NCBI GenBank assembly: GCA_937912115.1
Contig: CALDOI010000049.1
Location: 33,923-97,922, forward strand
Source of the DNA: an uncultured Bacteroidota bacterium
GTDB lineage: Bacteria; Bacteroidota; Bacteroidia; Bacteroidales; F082
Length of the DNA stretch: 64,000 nucleotides
Reading direction: 5' to 3'
The notes below the pieces were generated by a model that had not been told where the DNA came from, made no database searches, and saw only the letters and a program-made list of their open reading frames with translations. Each line of letters opens with the position of its first letter. Positions within the stretch are counted from its first letter, which is position 1. Positions 1 to 8,960 of the stretch are shown here, one piece after another. The position numbers and the translations under genes are program-made.

Positions 1-29
1 AAAATATTATCTAAGAAATTAGATATTTT

Positions 30-63
30 AGAGGTGGTATCTTAACAAGTTATCACCTCTTTT
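30..63 (+). terminator. Intrinsic terminator of a gene upstream of the window
   Basis: AGAGGTG at 30-36 pairs with CACCTCT at 54-60, extended by a G-T and two A-T pairs to about 10 bp around an 11-nt loop, and runs into TTTT at 60-63. It probably ends a plus-strand gene lying to the left of the window. The U-tract is short, so efficiency is uncertain. Confidence 0.6.
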
Positions 64-137
64 ATGTTATTAACTATTAAAAATGGAGTCTGCAAAATTA
101 ATAATTTCATTACTTTTGAAATCAATAATCAAAACCA

Positions 138-1292
138 ATGCAATTCAATTCTATCATTGGTCAGAAAGTTCTGATCAATAAACTGATATCCGGTTATAAC
201 GACAACCGTGTAGCTCATACTCAATTGTTTTTGGGTAATGAAGGCTCAGGAGCTTTACCTATTGCGATAGCATATGCACAGTTTTTGGTTTGCCAACAAA
301 AAACTGAATATGATAGTTGTGGGCAATGTGCATCATGTAAAAAGTTTGAAAAATACGCACACCCTGATCTGCATTTTTATTTTCCAACAGCTACCAACCA
401 GTCTGTAAAAAAGGATCCCAAATCGAGCATGTTTTTAACTGATTGGCGTTCACATTTAACCGATAGTAATGCATACATCACACTTAATAGTTGGTACGAA
501 CATATAGGCATAGGAAATAAGCAGGGATATATCCGTAAAGATGATGCCAATGAAATTATTACAAAAGTTTCGCTAAAAGCCTACGAAGGTAGTTATAAAG
601 TAGTGATAATATGGATGGTTGATAAGATGAATGAGTCAGCATCCAATAAGCTGTTAAAAACCCTTGAAGAGCCTCCAAATAATACTATTCTAATATTAAT
701 TGGAGAAAAATATGAACAATTAATTCCAACTGTACGATCACGGGCGCAACTTGTAAAAATTCCCAGATTATCCAATGAAGATATAAGAAGCCAGTTAATT
801 AACAAAGAAGTTAGTGAGTCAGAATCAGACGACATAGCAATGCTCTCTAACGGAAATTGGAATCTTGCCTTAGAGATAAAAGAAAATGCAATTGAAACCC
901 AAGCAAATTTTTTAAATTTCAGGAAATGGTTACGTTTATGTTTTCAGCCTAAGGATTATACTGAATTGTTGAAATTCAATCAGGAAATGGCAAAGGTTGG
1001 TCGTGAAAATCAAAAGAGTTTTTTAAATTACGGATTGGAAGTAATTCATAATTCAATATTACAAAATAATAATCACGGGAAAAAAGTGAAAAAGGCTGGT
1101 GATGAATTAGATTTTACTCAAAAATTTGCCCAATTTATTAATGAAGCCAACCAAAAACAATTATATACCACTTTTAATCAGGCAATTTATCACATAGAAC
1201 GAAATGCGAATGCCGGCATATTATTTTCCGATTTAAGCTTTAAAATTGTAGACCTAATTGCAAAAGGGAGAAGTTATGCAACTAGTGGTTAG
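138..1292 (+). CDS. holB: DNA polymerase III subunit delta prime
   Basis: Non-catalytic AAA+ subunit of the clamp-loader complex that places the sliding clamp on DNA. The N-terminal AAA+ fold is recognisable: the P-loop region reads GNEGSGAL (about residues 33-40), lacking the usual Lys, as expected for a delta-prime subunit that does not hydrolyse ATP. A zinc module follows with Cys52, Cys61, Cys64 and Cys67. The LLKTLEEPP segment is diagnostic of this family. The usual SRC sensor motif reads SRA here. Length (384 residues) is normal for Bacteroidota. tilS follows after 41 bp on the same strand and may be cotranscribed. Confidence 0.93.
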   Translation: MQFNSIIGQKVLINKLISGYNDNRVAHTQLFLGNEGSGALPIAIAYAQFLVCQQKTEYDSCGQCASCKKFEKYAHPDLHFYFPTATNQSVKKDPKSSMFLTDWRSHLTDSNAYITLNSWYEHIGIGNKQGYIRKDDANEIITKVSLKAYEGSYKVVIIWMVDKMNESASNKLLKTLEEPPNNTILILIGEKYEQLIPTVRSRAQLVKIPRLSNEDIRSQLINKEVSESESDDIAMLSNGNWNLALEIKENAIETQANFLNFRKWLRLCFQPKDYTELLKFNQEMAKVGRENQKSFLNYGLEVIHNSILQNNNHGKKVKKAGDELDFTQKFAQFINEANQKQLYTTFNQAIYHIERNANAGILFSDLSFKIVDLIAKGRSYATSG

Positions 1293-1333
1293 TATCTCAT
1301 AATAATTAATAATAGAAAAATCAAAACAGAAAC

Positions 1334-2704
1334 GTGATTAAAAGATTTCAAGAATACATTCGACAAAATGGCCTAATTAATAAAGGTGATGAAGTTTTAC
1401 TAGCAATTAGTGGGGGAATCGACTCAGTTGTTATGCTAGATTTGTTTGACAAGGCTCGAATGAAATTTGCCATTTCGCACTGCAATTTTAAATTGAGAAT
1501 GTTTGAATCGGATGATGATGAAATGTTTGTCAGGCAATTGGCACATAAATACAATGTTGATGTATTTGTAAATTGGTGCAATACTAAAGATTACGCAAAA
1601 ACCAATAAACTATCTATACAAGAAGCTGCACGTGATCTTAGGTACGCATGGTTTAATCAGGTATGCGCACATAATAGTTACTCAAAAATTGCTATTGCTC
1701 ATCATCTGGATGATAAAATTGAAACTTTTTTTATAAACCTTTTTCGTGGAGCAGGATTAAAGGGACTTAAGAGTATTCCGGTTAGTCGTCAAAATATCAT
1801 ACGGCCTTTATTGTTTGCAACCCGTAAAGATATCGAAGAATACGCAAAAGAACACATGCTCGTATATCGCGAAGATGCCTCCAACAAAACTGATAAATAT
1901 CTACGGAATAAAATTCGCCATCATCTTGTACCAATGATGGAAGAAATGTCATCAGGAGCAAGCAACTCTATCATAAAGAGTATTGAAAACTTAGTTGATA
2001 CAGATTTATTACTTGATTCCATAAAAAGTGAAAAGCTTCAACAACTCTTTACTACCGACGATATTGGAACAAAAAAAGTTTCAATAATTGAACTAAAAAA
2101 ACTGTCCCCTTATAAAATTTGGATGTACCACCTACTTAGTGAGTTTGGATTTGCACGACCAGTAACCGATTCCATTTGTCAATCACTAGAAGAAGGAAAT
2201 TGTACCGGGTTGAGATTTAATTCATCCGATTTTGAACTGCTAATTGATCGTGACCAATTATTATTGAGGGAAGTAATTAAAGAAACATCATCAAAAACCT
2301 ATGAAATCCCAAAGGATATACCCTATATCACCAAACCTCTTAAAATAAATTTTGAGATCAAAAAGAACTCCGCTGAATTTATCTTTAGTGACAAAAAAAC
2401 AATGGCATTTTTTGATAACGATAGTTTAACATTTCCCTTATCAATGCGTAAATGGCAAACTGGTGATAGAATGATCCCCTTTGGAATGAGTGGTAGCAAA
2501 TTAGTTAGCGACATACTGATTGACAGTAAAGTTGACTCTTTTGAAAAAGAGAATGTTTATGTTATTCTTTCCGGCGGTAAAATAATATGGCTGGTTGGTT
2601 ATCGTTCTTCTAATGAGTTTCGGGTATCAAAATCAACCACAAAAATTTTTAGCATGGAACTCATTAGCAGTAAGTCAGGATTTGATCTTGAACTATTTCA
2701 GTAA
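1334..2704 (+). CDS. tilS: tRNA(Ile)-lysidine synthase TilS
   Basis: Converts the wobble cytidine of tRNA-Ile(CAU) to lysidine using ATP and lysine, which switches the anticodon from AUG to AUA reading. The N-terminal PP-loop ATPase motif SGGIDS is at residues 26-31, followed by the typical HCNFKLR segment and AHHLDDKIETFFINL. The C-terminal third carries the TilS-specific domain with KWQTGDRMIPFGM. The start is GTG at 1334; no better ATG gives the complete PP-loop fold. Length 456 is usual for the phylum. It lies 41 bp after holB, so an operon is likely. Confidence 0.93.
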   Translation: MIKRFQEYIRQNGLINKGDEVLLAISGGIDSVVMLDLFDKARMKFAISHCNFKLRMFESDDDEMFVRQLAHKYNVDVFVNWCNTKDYAKTNKLSIQEAARDLRYAWFNQVCAHNSYSKIAIAHHLDDKIETFFINLFRGAGLKGLKSIPVSRQNIIRPLLFATRKDIEEYAKEHMLVYREDASNKTDKYLRNKIRHHLVPMMEEMSSGASNSIIKSIENLVDTDLLLDSIKSEKLQQLFTTDDIGTKKVSIIELKKLSPYKIWMYHLLSEFGFARPVTDSICQSLEEGNCTGLRFNSSDFELLIDRDQLLLREVIKETSSKTYEIPKDIPYITKPLKINFEIKKNSAEFIFSDKKTMAFFDNDSLTFPLSMRKWQTGDRMIPFGMSGSKLVSDILIDSKVDSFEKENVYVILSGGKIIWLVGYRSSNEFRVSKSTTKIFSMELISSKSGFDLELFQ

Positions 2705-2795
2705 TTCTGAATGTAAAACACCAATTCTTTCCGGAAAACTAAAAGCAACATTTCATCTTTATAGGATGTCAGAAAGGCATGCAACAATAATTAAC

Positions 2796-2803
2796 TAATT
2801 TTG
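2796..2803 (+). promoter_or_regulatory. Bacteroidota -7 box (TAATTTTG) for dsbD
   Basis: TAATTTTG matches the phylum's TAnnTTTG -7 consensus and lies 25 nt before the dsbD ATG. I see no convincing TTTG -33 box at the right distance, so this is a moderate call. Confidence 0.5.
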
Positions 2804-2828
2804 CAAATTATTTTTAAGACAGATAAAT

Positions 2829-5246
2829 ATGTACCGTAGTTTAACCATAGTTTCATTTATACTTTTATTTACATCAAATATCTTTGCTCAAATTCTTGAA
2901 CCGGTGAGCTGGAAGTTTTCATCAAACAAAATAGGTGAACAGGAATATGAACTGGTTTTTAAAGCTGATATTGATCTTCATTGGCACTTATATTCACAGG
3001 ATATACCAATGTCGCCTCCTGCAACTCGATTTACATTCACCGAAAATTCTGATTATAAACTTATTGGGGATGTTATTGAGGAAAGTATGGTTATTGAAGA
3101 ATATGATCCTAATTTTGAGATGGAGCTAAAATATTTTGCCCATGAAGCCATCTTTAAGCAAAAGGTACAACTTACAGGTAAAGGAGCTAAAGTATCCGGT
3201 GCAGTTGAGTTTATGTCGTGCGACGACACAAAATGCTTGCCTCCTACTGAAGTTGATTTTAACTTTACACTTGGTACACATACTGCATCCGAAGGAAAAG
3301 TTTCGCAAATTCTGGAACCAGTAGTATGGGATATTAACGCAACTAAGATTGATGCAAATACAATTGAATTATTTTTTAATGCAACTATTGATGAAGGTTA
3401 CCATCTATATTCACTTGTAATTCCGGAAGATGGTCCGCTTCCAACAGTATTTACTTTTGAGGAGTCAGAAAAATATAATACATCAGGAGATGTAATTGAG
3501 GTTATATTACCCATTGAAGAATACGACGATGTATTTAAAATGGACATCAAATTTTTTGAAGGCAAGGCATCTTTCAAACAAGTTTTTAAGATTAACTCTG
3601 ATAGCGATGTGATTCCAATAGTTGGTGAAATTGCATACATGGTTTGCAACGATGTTGGTTGTGTTGCTTTATACGAAGATTTTGAAATAGCATATAATGT
3701 AATTACAGGTAGTTTGATTAAGGAAACAAAAGCTATAGCTGAAGTCACATCCTATGATAACGGAGAAATGACGGGTAAAAAAGCTTCCTTCTGGGGGTTC
3801 TTTCTGCTTTCTTTTCTTGGAGGATTAGCAGCAATTCTAACCCCATGTGTTTTTCCTATGATACCTATGACAGTTTCTTTCTTTATGAAAGATGGTGAAG
3901 ATAAAGCAAAAGGAAAAATGCAGGCAATTATTTACGGATTAAGTATAATTGCTATTTACGTTTTCATTGGTTCTGTACTTGCAGTTGTTGCCGGGCCTGA
4001 CATTGCTAACTGGCTTAGTACGCATTGGCTACCTAACATACTATTTTTCGTAATATTTGTTGTATTTGCAGCTTCCTTTTTTGGGATGTTTGAAATAACA
4101 CTACCATCGTGGATGATAAACAAGTCTGATCAAAGTGCCGATAAAGGTGGTTTTTTGGGACCAGTATTTATGGCTCTTACCTTAGTTCTTGTTTCATTTA
4201 GCTGCACTGGGCCTATTGTAGGAACAATACTAGTTGAATCGGCTGGTGGACAAGTATTAAAGCCCATTATTGGCATGTTAGGATTTTCACTTGCATTTGC
4301 TCTGCCATTTACTCTATTTGCATTTTTTCCAACTTTATTACAGGGGCTACCAAAGTCAGGTGGTTGGTTAAACTCAGTAAAAGTAGTATTGGGATTTCTC
4401 GAACTTGCACTAGGTTTAAAATTCCTTAGTATTGCTGATCAAACCTATCATTGGGGAATTCTTGACAGAGAAGTATATCTTGCATCATGGATAGTAATTT
4501 TCTTTTTATTGGGAATGTACTTACTGGGTAAAATAAAATTTGCCCATGATTCAGATGTTCCATTCGTGTCTGTTCCGCGACTTATGCTTGCGGTAATCGT
4601 ATTTACCTTTGTTGCATATCTGATTCCGGGAATGGTTGGCGCACCGCTTAAAGCTCTTTCAGGATATTTACCACCTCAAACAACGCATGACTTTGATCTT
4701 AATACTGTGATAAGAGAAAATGTTAAAGCATATGCCATTACTTCAAGTTCAGGCGAAAAGAAAGAGCTTTGCGAAACTCCTAAATATGGTGAGTTTTTGC
4801 ATCTACCTCACGGACTTGAAGGATACTTTGATTATGATCAGGCATTGGCTTGTGCAAAAGCACAAAACAAACCATTATTTATTGACTTCACAGGCCATGG
4901 TTGCGTAAACTGTCGTGAGATGGAGTCAAATGTATGGGCCGATCCTAAGGTGCTAAGCTTGTTGAGTAACGACTATATTGTTACTGCTCTTTATGTTGAT
5001 GATAAAACAACCATGCCCGAAGCCGACTGGTATATTAGCGACTATGATGGAAAGCAAAAGAAAACAATTGGGAAAAAATATGCCGATCGTCAAAAGGCAA
5101 TGTTTGGTGTAAATGCACAACCATTTTACGTATTATTAAGTCCTGATGGGGAGCTACTTACTCAGCCACGCGCTTACGATCTTGATATTAACGCTTTTGT
5201 TACGTTTTTAAAGGCAGGGTTGGAGAATTTCAAAAAGAAGAAATAG
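2829..5246 (+). CDS. dsbD: Thiol:disulfide interchange protein DsbD with duplicated N-terminal domain
   Basis: Moves reducing equivalents from cytoplasmic thioredoxin across the inner membrane to periplasmic thiol proteins. Order of parts: signal peptide (1-21, ends NIFAQ); two consecutive copies of the DsbD-type N-terminal beta domain (about 22-150 and 157-290), each opening with ILEPV and each keeping a Cys pair (SCDDTKC and VCNDVGC); a polytopic membrane domain from about 325 with the redox cysteines in ILTPCVFP (Cys340) and SFSCTGP (Cys459); and a C-terminal thioredoxin fold with CVNC at 692-695. Total length 805 is longer than the classical protein because of the duplicated domain. It is convergent with murA, 16 bp away. 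Confidence 0.93.
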   Translation: MYRSLTIVSFILLFTSNIFAQILEPVSWKFSSNKIGEQEYELVFKADIDLHWHLYSQDIPMSPPATRFTFTENSDYKLIGDVIEESMVIEEYDPNFEMELKYFAHEAIFKQKVQLTGKGAKVSGAVEFMSCDDTKCLPPTEVDFNFTLGTHTASEGKVSQILEPVVWDINATKIDANTIELFFNATIDEGYHLYSLVIPEDGPLPTVFTFEESEKYNTSGDVIEVILPIEEYDDVFKMDIKFFEGKASFKQVFKINSDSDVIPIVGEIAYMVCNDVGCVALYEDFEIAYNVITGSLIKETKAIAEVTSYDNGEMTGKKASFWGFFLLSFLGGLAAILTPCVFPMIPMTVSFFMKDGEDKAKGKMQAIIYGLSIIAIYVFIGSVLAVVAGPDIANWLSTHWLPNILFFVIFVVFAASFFGMFEITLPSWMINKSDQSADKGGFLGPVFMALTLVLVSFSCTGPIVGTILVESAGGQVLKPIIGMLGFSLAFALPFTLFAFFPTLLQGLPKSGGWLNSVKVVLGFLELALGLKFLSIADQTYHWGILDREVYLASWIVIFFLLGMYLLGKIKFAHDSDVPFVSVPRLMLAVIVFTFVAYLIPGMVGAPLKALSGYLPPQTTHDFDLNTVIRENVKAYAITSSSGEKKELCETPKYGEFLHLPHGLEGYFDYDQALACAKAQNKPLFIDFTGHGCVNCREMESNVWADPKVLSLLSNDYIVTALYVDDKTTMPEADWYISDYDGKQKKTIGKKYADRQKAMFGVNAQPFYVLLSPDGELLTQPRAYDLDINAFVTFLKAGLENFKKKK

Positions 5247-5262
5247 ATATACACATTTTGTT

Positions 5263-6570
5263 TCACTCTATTCTTTCAATATCTGCGCCAAGCATACGTA
5301 GTCGTTTATCAATGTTTTGATAACCCCTGTCGATTTGCTCAATATTCTCAATAATACTTGTTCCTTGAGCCGACAATGCGGCTATCAATAAAGCAACTCC
5401 TGCTCTAATATCAGGCGAACTCATTTTTATACCCCTCAGTGGATACTTATGATTTAATCCAATAACTGTTGCACGATGCGGATCACATAATATTATCTGT
5501 GCTCCCATGTCTATTAGCTTATCCACAAAGAACAATCGACTCTCAAACATTTTTTGATGTACAAGCACACTACCTTCTGCGTGGATGGCTGTAACAAGAA
5601 CTATACTAATTAAGTCAGGCGTAAAACCAGGCCATGGAGCATCAGCAATATTCATTATCGATCCATCGATGAAGGTTTCTATTGCATAATTTTCATATTT
5701 TGGTACGAGAATATCATTACCTTTTTGGAACACATCAATTCCAAGCCTGGAAAAAACATCCGGAATTAACCCAAGGTCTGCCAGTTTAACATTTTTGATT
5801 AATATTTCAGATTGAGTCATGGCAGCTAATCCAATAAAACTACCCACTTCAATCATATCAGCTAACATTGTATGTTCGGTTCCGTTTAAACTATCAACTC
5901 CTTCAATTGTTAGAAGATTTGATCCTATTCCCGAAATCCTTGCTCCCATCCTAACCAGCATTTTGCTAAGCTGGACAACATAGGGCTCACATGCTGCATT
6001 AAATATTGTTGTTGTACCCGTGGCCATCACAGCAGCCATTAGTATATTAGCGGTACCGGTTACAGAGGCTTCTTCAAGTAGCATATAATTACCCACAAGA
6101 TTTTTAGCAGAAACGATATAGCTTTTTTTATCGGGGTTATATGTAAAATCAACACCAAGTTTTTGCAAACCAATAAAATGGGTATCAAGCCTTCGCCTGC
6201 CTATTTTATCTCCTCCAGGCTGCGGGAGGAATCCTTTTCCAAATCGTGCCAGTAAGGGTCCCAAAATCATAACACTACCTCTAATGCTGGTTGCTTTTCG
6301 ATAAAAATCATCCGTTTCAAGATAGTCAAGATTAATATTGGATGCCTTAAACCTATATTTGTTTTCACTAAGTTTATCAACCTCAACCCCAAGTCCTACC
6401 AACAGGTCTATTAGTTTATTAACATCTCGAATGTTTGGAACATTGTTGATTATCACATTGTCTTCGGTAAGAAGTATGGCACAAATAATTTGTAGAGCTT
6501 CATTTTTTGCTCCTTGAGGTATTATTTCACCATTAAGAGATTTACCTCCGATTATTCTAAAAGCTCCCAT
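5263..6570 (-). CDS. murA: UDP-N-acetylglucosamine 1-carboxyvinyltransferase MurA (Asp variant)
   Basis: First committed step of peptidoglycan synthesis: transfers enolpyruvate from PEP to UDP-GlcNAc in the cytoplasm. The EPSP-synthase-like fold is clear (NEALQ, RGSVMILGPLLARFG, SVTGTANILMAAVMA). The start is placed at the ATG at 6570 (435 residues), because the family begins at the MxxFxIxGG segment; the upstream in-frame Met would add 30 untypical residues through a terminator hairpin. At the position of the E. coli catalytic Cys115 this protein has Asp121 in PQPGGDKIGRR. Asp variants from other bacteria are active and insensitive to fosfomycin, so the same is inferred here. Confidence 0.95.
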   Translation of the reverse strand: MGAFRIIGGKSLNGEIIPQGAKNEALQIICAILLTEDNVIINNVPNIRDVNKLIDLLVGLGVEVDKLSENKYRFKASNINLDYLETDDFYRKATSIRGSVMILGPLLARFGKGFLPQPGGDKIGRRRLDTHFIGLQKLGVDFTYNPDKKSYIVSAKNLVGNYMLLEEASVTGTANILMAAVMATGTTTIFNAACEPYVVQLSKMLVRMGARISGIGSNLLTIEGVDSLNGTEHTMLADMIEVGSFIGLAAMTQSEILIKNVKLADLGLIPDVFSRLGIDVFQKGNDILVPKYENYAIETFIDGSIMNIADAPWPGFTPDLISIVLVTAIHAEGSVLVHQKMFESRLFFVDKLIDMGAQIILCDPHRATVIGLNHKYPLRGIKMSSPDIRAGVALLIAALSAQGTSIIENIEQIDRGYQNIDKRLRMLGADIERIE

Positions 6571-6600
6571 TTTTACTAATTTAGATATAGTAAATAAACG

Positions 6601-6629
6601 AAAAAACAACCACTTTATGGTTGTTTTTT
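6601..6629 (-). terminator. Intrinsic terminator or attenuator between the DUF4290 gene and murA
   Basis: A perfect 11-bp stem (6601-6611 with 6619-6629, GGTTGTTTTTT arm) and 7-nt loop. Read on the minus strand the descending arm ends in six T, like a terminator. It sits after the DUF4290 gene and only 30 nt before the murA start, so any murA transcript from a promoter upstream must pass through it. It could end the DUF4290 message or attenuate murA. Confidence 0.65.
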
Positions 6630-6713
6630 TCAATTTTTTTCTGGAATATATAATCAGCAAAATTGCTGGTTAGTTTACAGAAGAGCAAAATATATATCTG
6701 ATTCAAGGAATGA

Positions 6714-7373
6714 CTATCTTGTCTTTGGAGGGTAGTTGGTCTTTCTCTTTTTCCCATAATTATCCTTACCGTATTTTTGACCTCCTTTTGCAGATCCCTT
6801 TTTTTTGACATTCTTAGGTCGTTGAATTACCTCGCTAATGGCAATTAACTGAACGCCTTCGGGTAAAATAAGTTGCCCTCCTGATAATTCACTTAGATGT
6901 TTTGCAATTGTTAAATCATTTACCGATTCTCTATTCCATTTCAAATATGATTTCTTCAGTTGATTGGCAATTGCCAATATCAATGCCTGCTTTTCTTCAC
7001 CTTCTTCATATTCTTTAGCTTTTTCAATAATATTTATAATATGCTTACCATAATGTCTAAGCACAATATTTTTATCACTATAAGCCAATTGTTCGGGTTT
7101 CTTATTTAATTCATCTGGAGAAGGAGGTGGATATGGGCTATCTACTTCAAGCTTAAATTTAGAAATTATATATAAATGATCCCAAAGAACATGATGAAAA
7201 TCAAGCGTGTCTTTTATTGTTGGATTCATTTGTCCCATTGAAATAATGATTGCATGCGCAGTTTTTGTTCTTTTTTCTCTATCTTCGATAGTTATCGCAT
7301 AATCAACCATTTTTTGAATATTCCTACCATATTCAGGAATAATTAGATGATCACGAACAGTATTATATTCCAT
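6714..7373 (-). CDS. DUF4290 family protein
   Basis: Bacteroidota-specific cytoplasmic protein of unknown function, 219 residues. The N-terminal 180 residues show the family pattern (MEYNTxR, PEYGRxIQKMVDY, and HVLWDHLYIIS with a proline-rich stretch after it). The last about 25 residues are rich in Lys, Gly and Tyr and strongly basic, suggesting RNA or membrane contact, but that is only inference. It precedes murA on the same strand with a terminator-like hairpin between; this pairing with murA is common in the phylum from what I recall. No signal peptide or membrane segment is visible. Confidence 0.8.
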   Translation of the reverse strand: MEYNTVRDHLIIPEYGRNIQKMVDYAITIEDREKRTKTAHAIIISMGQMNPTIKDTLDFHHVLWDHLYIISKFKLEVDSPYPPPSPDELNKKPEQLAYSDKNIVLRHYGKHIINIIEKAKEYEEGEEKQALILAIANQLKKSYLKWNRESVNDLTIAKHLSELSGGQLILPEGVQLIAISEVIQRPKNVKKKGSAKGGQKYGKDNYGKKRKTNYPPKTR

Positions 7374-7425
7374 CAGTTAAAGTTTGTGTTTAAGACCTCT
7401 ACGGTCGGGATAGTAAATTATTTTG

Positions 7426-7433
7426 CAAAAGTA
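7426..7433 (-). promoter_or_regulatory. -7 box (TACTTTTG, minus strand) for the DUF4290 gene
   Basis: On the minus strand this reads TACTTTTG, an exact TAnnTTTG match, followed by GC and an A-rich stretch. It lies about 53 nt before the ATG at 7373. The leader contains a small GACC/GGTC hairpin. No clear -33 box was found. Confidence 0.5.
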
Positions 7434-7920
7434 GTTAAATATTCAAATAAATAAAAGGTTGAATTTAATTCTTACAAAACATATACAAAAATGAAAATTT
7501 AAAATTTCTTATTCATAAAATAAATACCTTGTTACAAAGACACCATTACAATTAGTTTCGTTTCCTGAATAAACCCAGGAGTCACAGCATATAATTCACA
7601 TTCTTCGACACTTCGTTCCAATATTTCAGGAGTTATACTTAAATCATTTTCTCTATTATTATTTAAGCAATCCACCAACACTATTGTTATTATTATATCT
7701 ATAGTTATTCGATTGAGCATGTTGAGCCACTATAATAATTTGAAATATAATATCCGCTTCAAAAAAAAATCAATAGGCATATTCGTATTAAAACTTACAA
7801 AAATACTTATCATTGTTTTTTTGTTTAAAATATACTTTCAACTAATTTGGCTGATAACACTCAATACCACATATATTATAACATTAACTGAAACTTTATT
7901 CACAATTATTTGTTTACAAA
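7434..7920. other. AT-rich intergenic stretch with no recognisable gene
   Basis: Between the divergent promoters of the DUF4290 gene and rplM lie about 490 bp of very AT-rich DNA. The short open frames here (7532-7720 minus, 7713-7940 plus) are low-complexity and overlap without any domain signature. I see no tRNA cloverleaf, no strong hairpin and no repeat. Confidence 0.6.
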
Positions 7921-7952
7921 TTTGGTTGTTCGGGAAATAGTTTCTATTTTTG
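7921..7952 (+). promoter_or_regulatory. Promoter of the rplM-rpsI-rpsB-tsf operon
   Basis: TTTG at 7921-7924 and TATTTTTG at 7945-7952 are separated by 20 nt, which fits the Bacteroidota housekeeping promoter (TTTG, about 19-21 nt, TAnnTTTG). Transcription should start near 7959, giving a leader of about 45 nt before rplM. Confidence 0.8.
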
Positions 7953-8003
7953 CAGCCCGATTTTAAGGCGTATAAGTAAACTGCTTAAGAAACAATAAGA
8001 TAG

Positions 8004-8459
8004 ATGAATACATTGAGTTATAAAACAATTAGTGCAAACCCTAGCACCGTATCTAAGGAATGGGTGTTGATTGATGCTGAGAATGAAATACTTGGAAGAA
8101 TGGCATCGAATGTTGCTGTACTTCTTCGTGGAAAACACAAGCCAAACTACACACCACATGTTGATTGTGGCGATAACGTTATAATTATTAACGCTGAAAA
8201 GATTAGGCTTACAGGAAAAAAATGGGATGCTAAAGAGTATATTCGCCATAGTGGATATCCAGGTGGTCAAAGATCTCTTACAGCAAAAGAATTAATGGCG
8301 AAAAAACCAACCGACATGGTTGAAAAAGCTATTAAGGGAATGCTTCCAAAAAATAAACTTGGTGCAGACCTTTTCCGTAACTTATTTGTTTATGCAGGTC
8401 CTGATCATAATCAGGAAGCGCAAAAACCGAAGAAAATAAATTTAAATACAATCAGATAA
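8004..8459 (+). CDS. rplM: 50S ribosomal protein L13
   Basis: Large-subunit protein that binds 23S rRNA early in assembly. The sequence shows the family signatures [33 protein letters not shown] and [10 protein letters not shown] over the usual 151 residues. First gene of a ribosomal operon; rpsI follows 6 bp downstream. L13 can repress its own operon in other bacteria; here a weak TTAAG/CTTAA pairing in the short leader is the only hint of such control. Confidence 0.98.
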   Translation: MNTLSYKTISANPSTVSKEWVLIDAENEILGRMASNVAVLLRGKHKPNYTPHVDCGDNVIIINAEKIRLTGKKWDAKEYIRHSGYPGGQRSLTAKELMAKKPTDMVEKAIKGMLPKNKLGADLFRNLFVYAGPDHNQEAQKPKKINLNTIR

Positions 8460-8465
8460 TATACC

Positions 8466-8852
8466 ATGGAAGTAGTTAATGCATTAGGCAGAAGAAAAAC
8501 TGCAGTAGCCAGGGTTTATCTTCAGGATGGCAGTGGAAAAATCACTATTAATAATCGTGATTTTAAAGAGTTTTTCCCAACAGCTATCCTACACTATGTT
8601 GTAGAACAGCCTTTACAACTTACAGATAATTTAGGCAAATACGACATAAAAGTCAACCTTAAAGGTGGTGGCATAACAGGTCAGGCAGAAGCATTGCGTT
8701 TAGGCATTTCACGCGCTCTTGTTAAAATTGACCCAGAGTACCGTCCAATTCTTAAAGAAAAAGGTTTGATGAAGAGAGACCCACGTATGGTTGAACGCAA
8801 AAAACCTGGGCAACCTAAGGCTCGTAAGAAATTCCAGTTCAGTAAACGATAG
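8466..8852 (+). CDS. rpsI: 30S ribosomal protein S9
   Basis: Small-subunit head protein whose basic C-terminal tail reaches the P-site tRNA. ALGRRKTAVARVYL at the N-terminus, GGGITGQAEALRLGISRAL in the middle and the RDPRMVERKKPGQPKARKKFQFSKR tail (ending in the conserved SKR) identify it. Length 128 is normal. It follows rplM by 6 bp, the usual pairing. Confidence 0.98.
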   Translation: MEVVNALGRRKTAVARVYLQDGSGKITINNRDFKEFFPTAILHYVVEQPLQLTDNLGKYDIKVNLKGGGITGQAEALRLGISRALVKIDPEYRPILKEKGLMKRDPRMVERKKPGQPKARKKFQFSKR

Positions 8853-8960
8853 TTTTCACACACATTGGAATGAGTTTAGTATCCAAATTGCTGTAACCTC
8901 TTTAATACGAGCTATTCAGTGATTGAAAAAGAGAATGTAAACAAATTAAAAAATTAAAGA

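Noticed and set aside
3398..3748. 116-codon open frame antisense to dsbD
   Set aside because: Ser/Thr-rich shadow of the second N-terminal domain; no start context or homologous pattern.
7532..7940. Two short open frames (62 codons on minus, 75 codons on plus) in the gap before rplM
   Set aside because: Very AT-rich, low-complexity products with no domain or promoter support; the plus frame overlaps the rplM promoter.
7959..8003. Ribosomal-protein leader structure before rplM
   Set aside because: The TTAAG/CTTAA pairing is only five base pairs with mismatches above it; not enough to call an RNA element.
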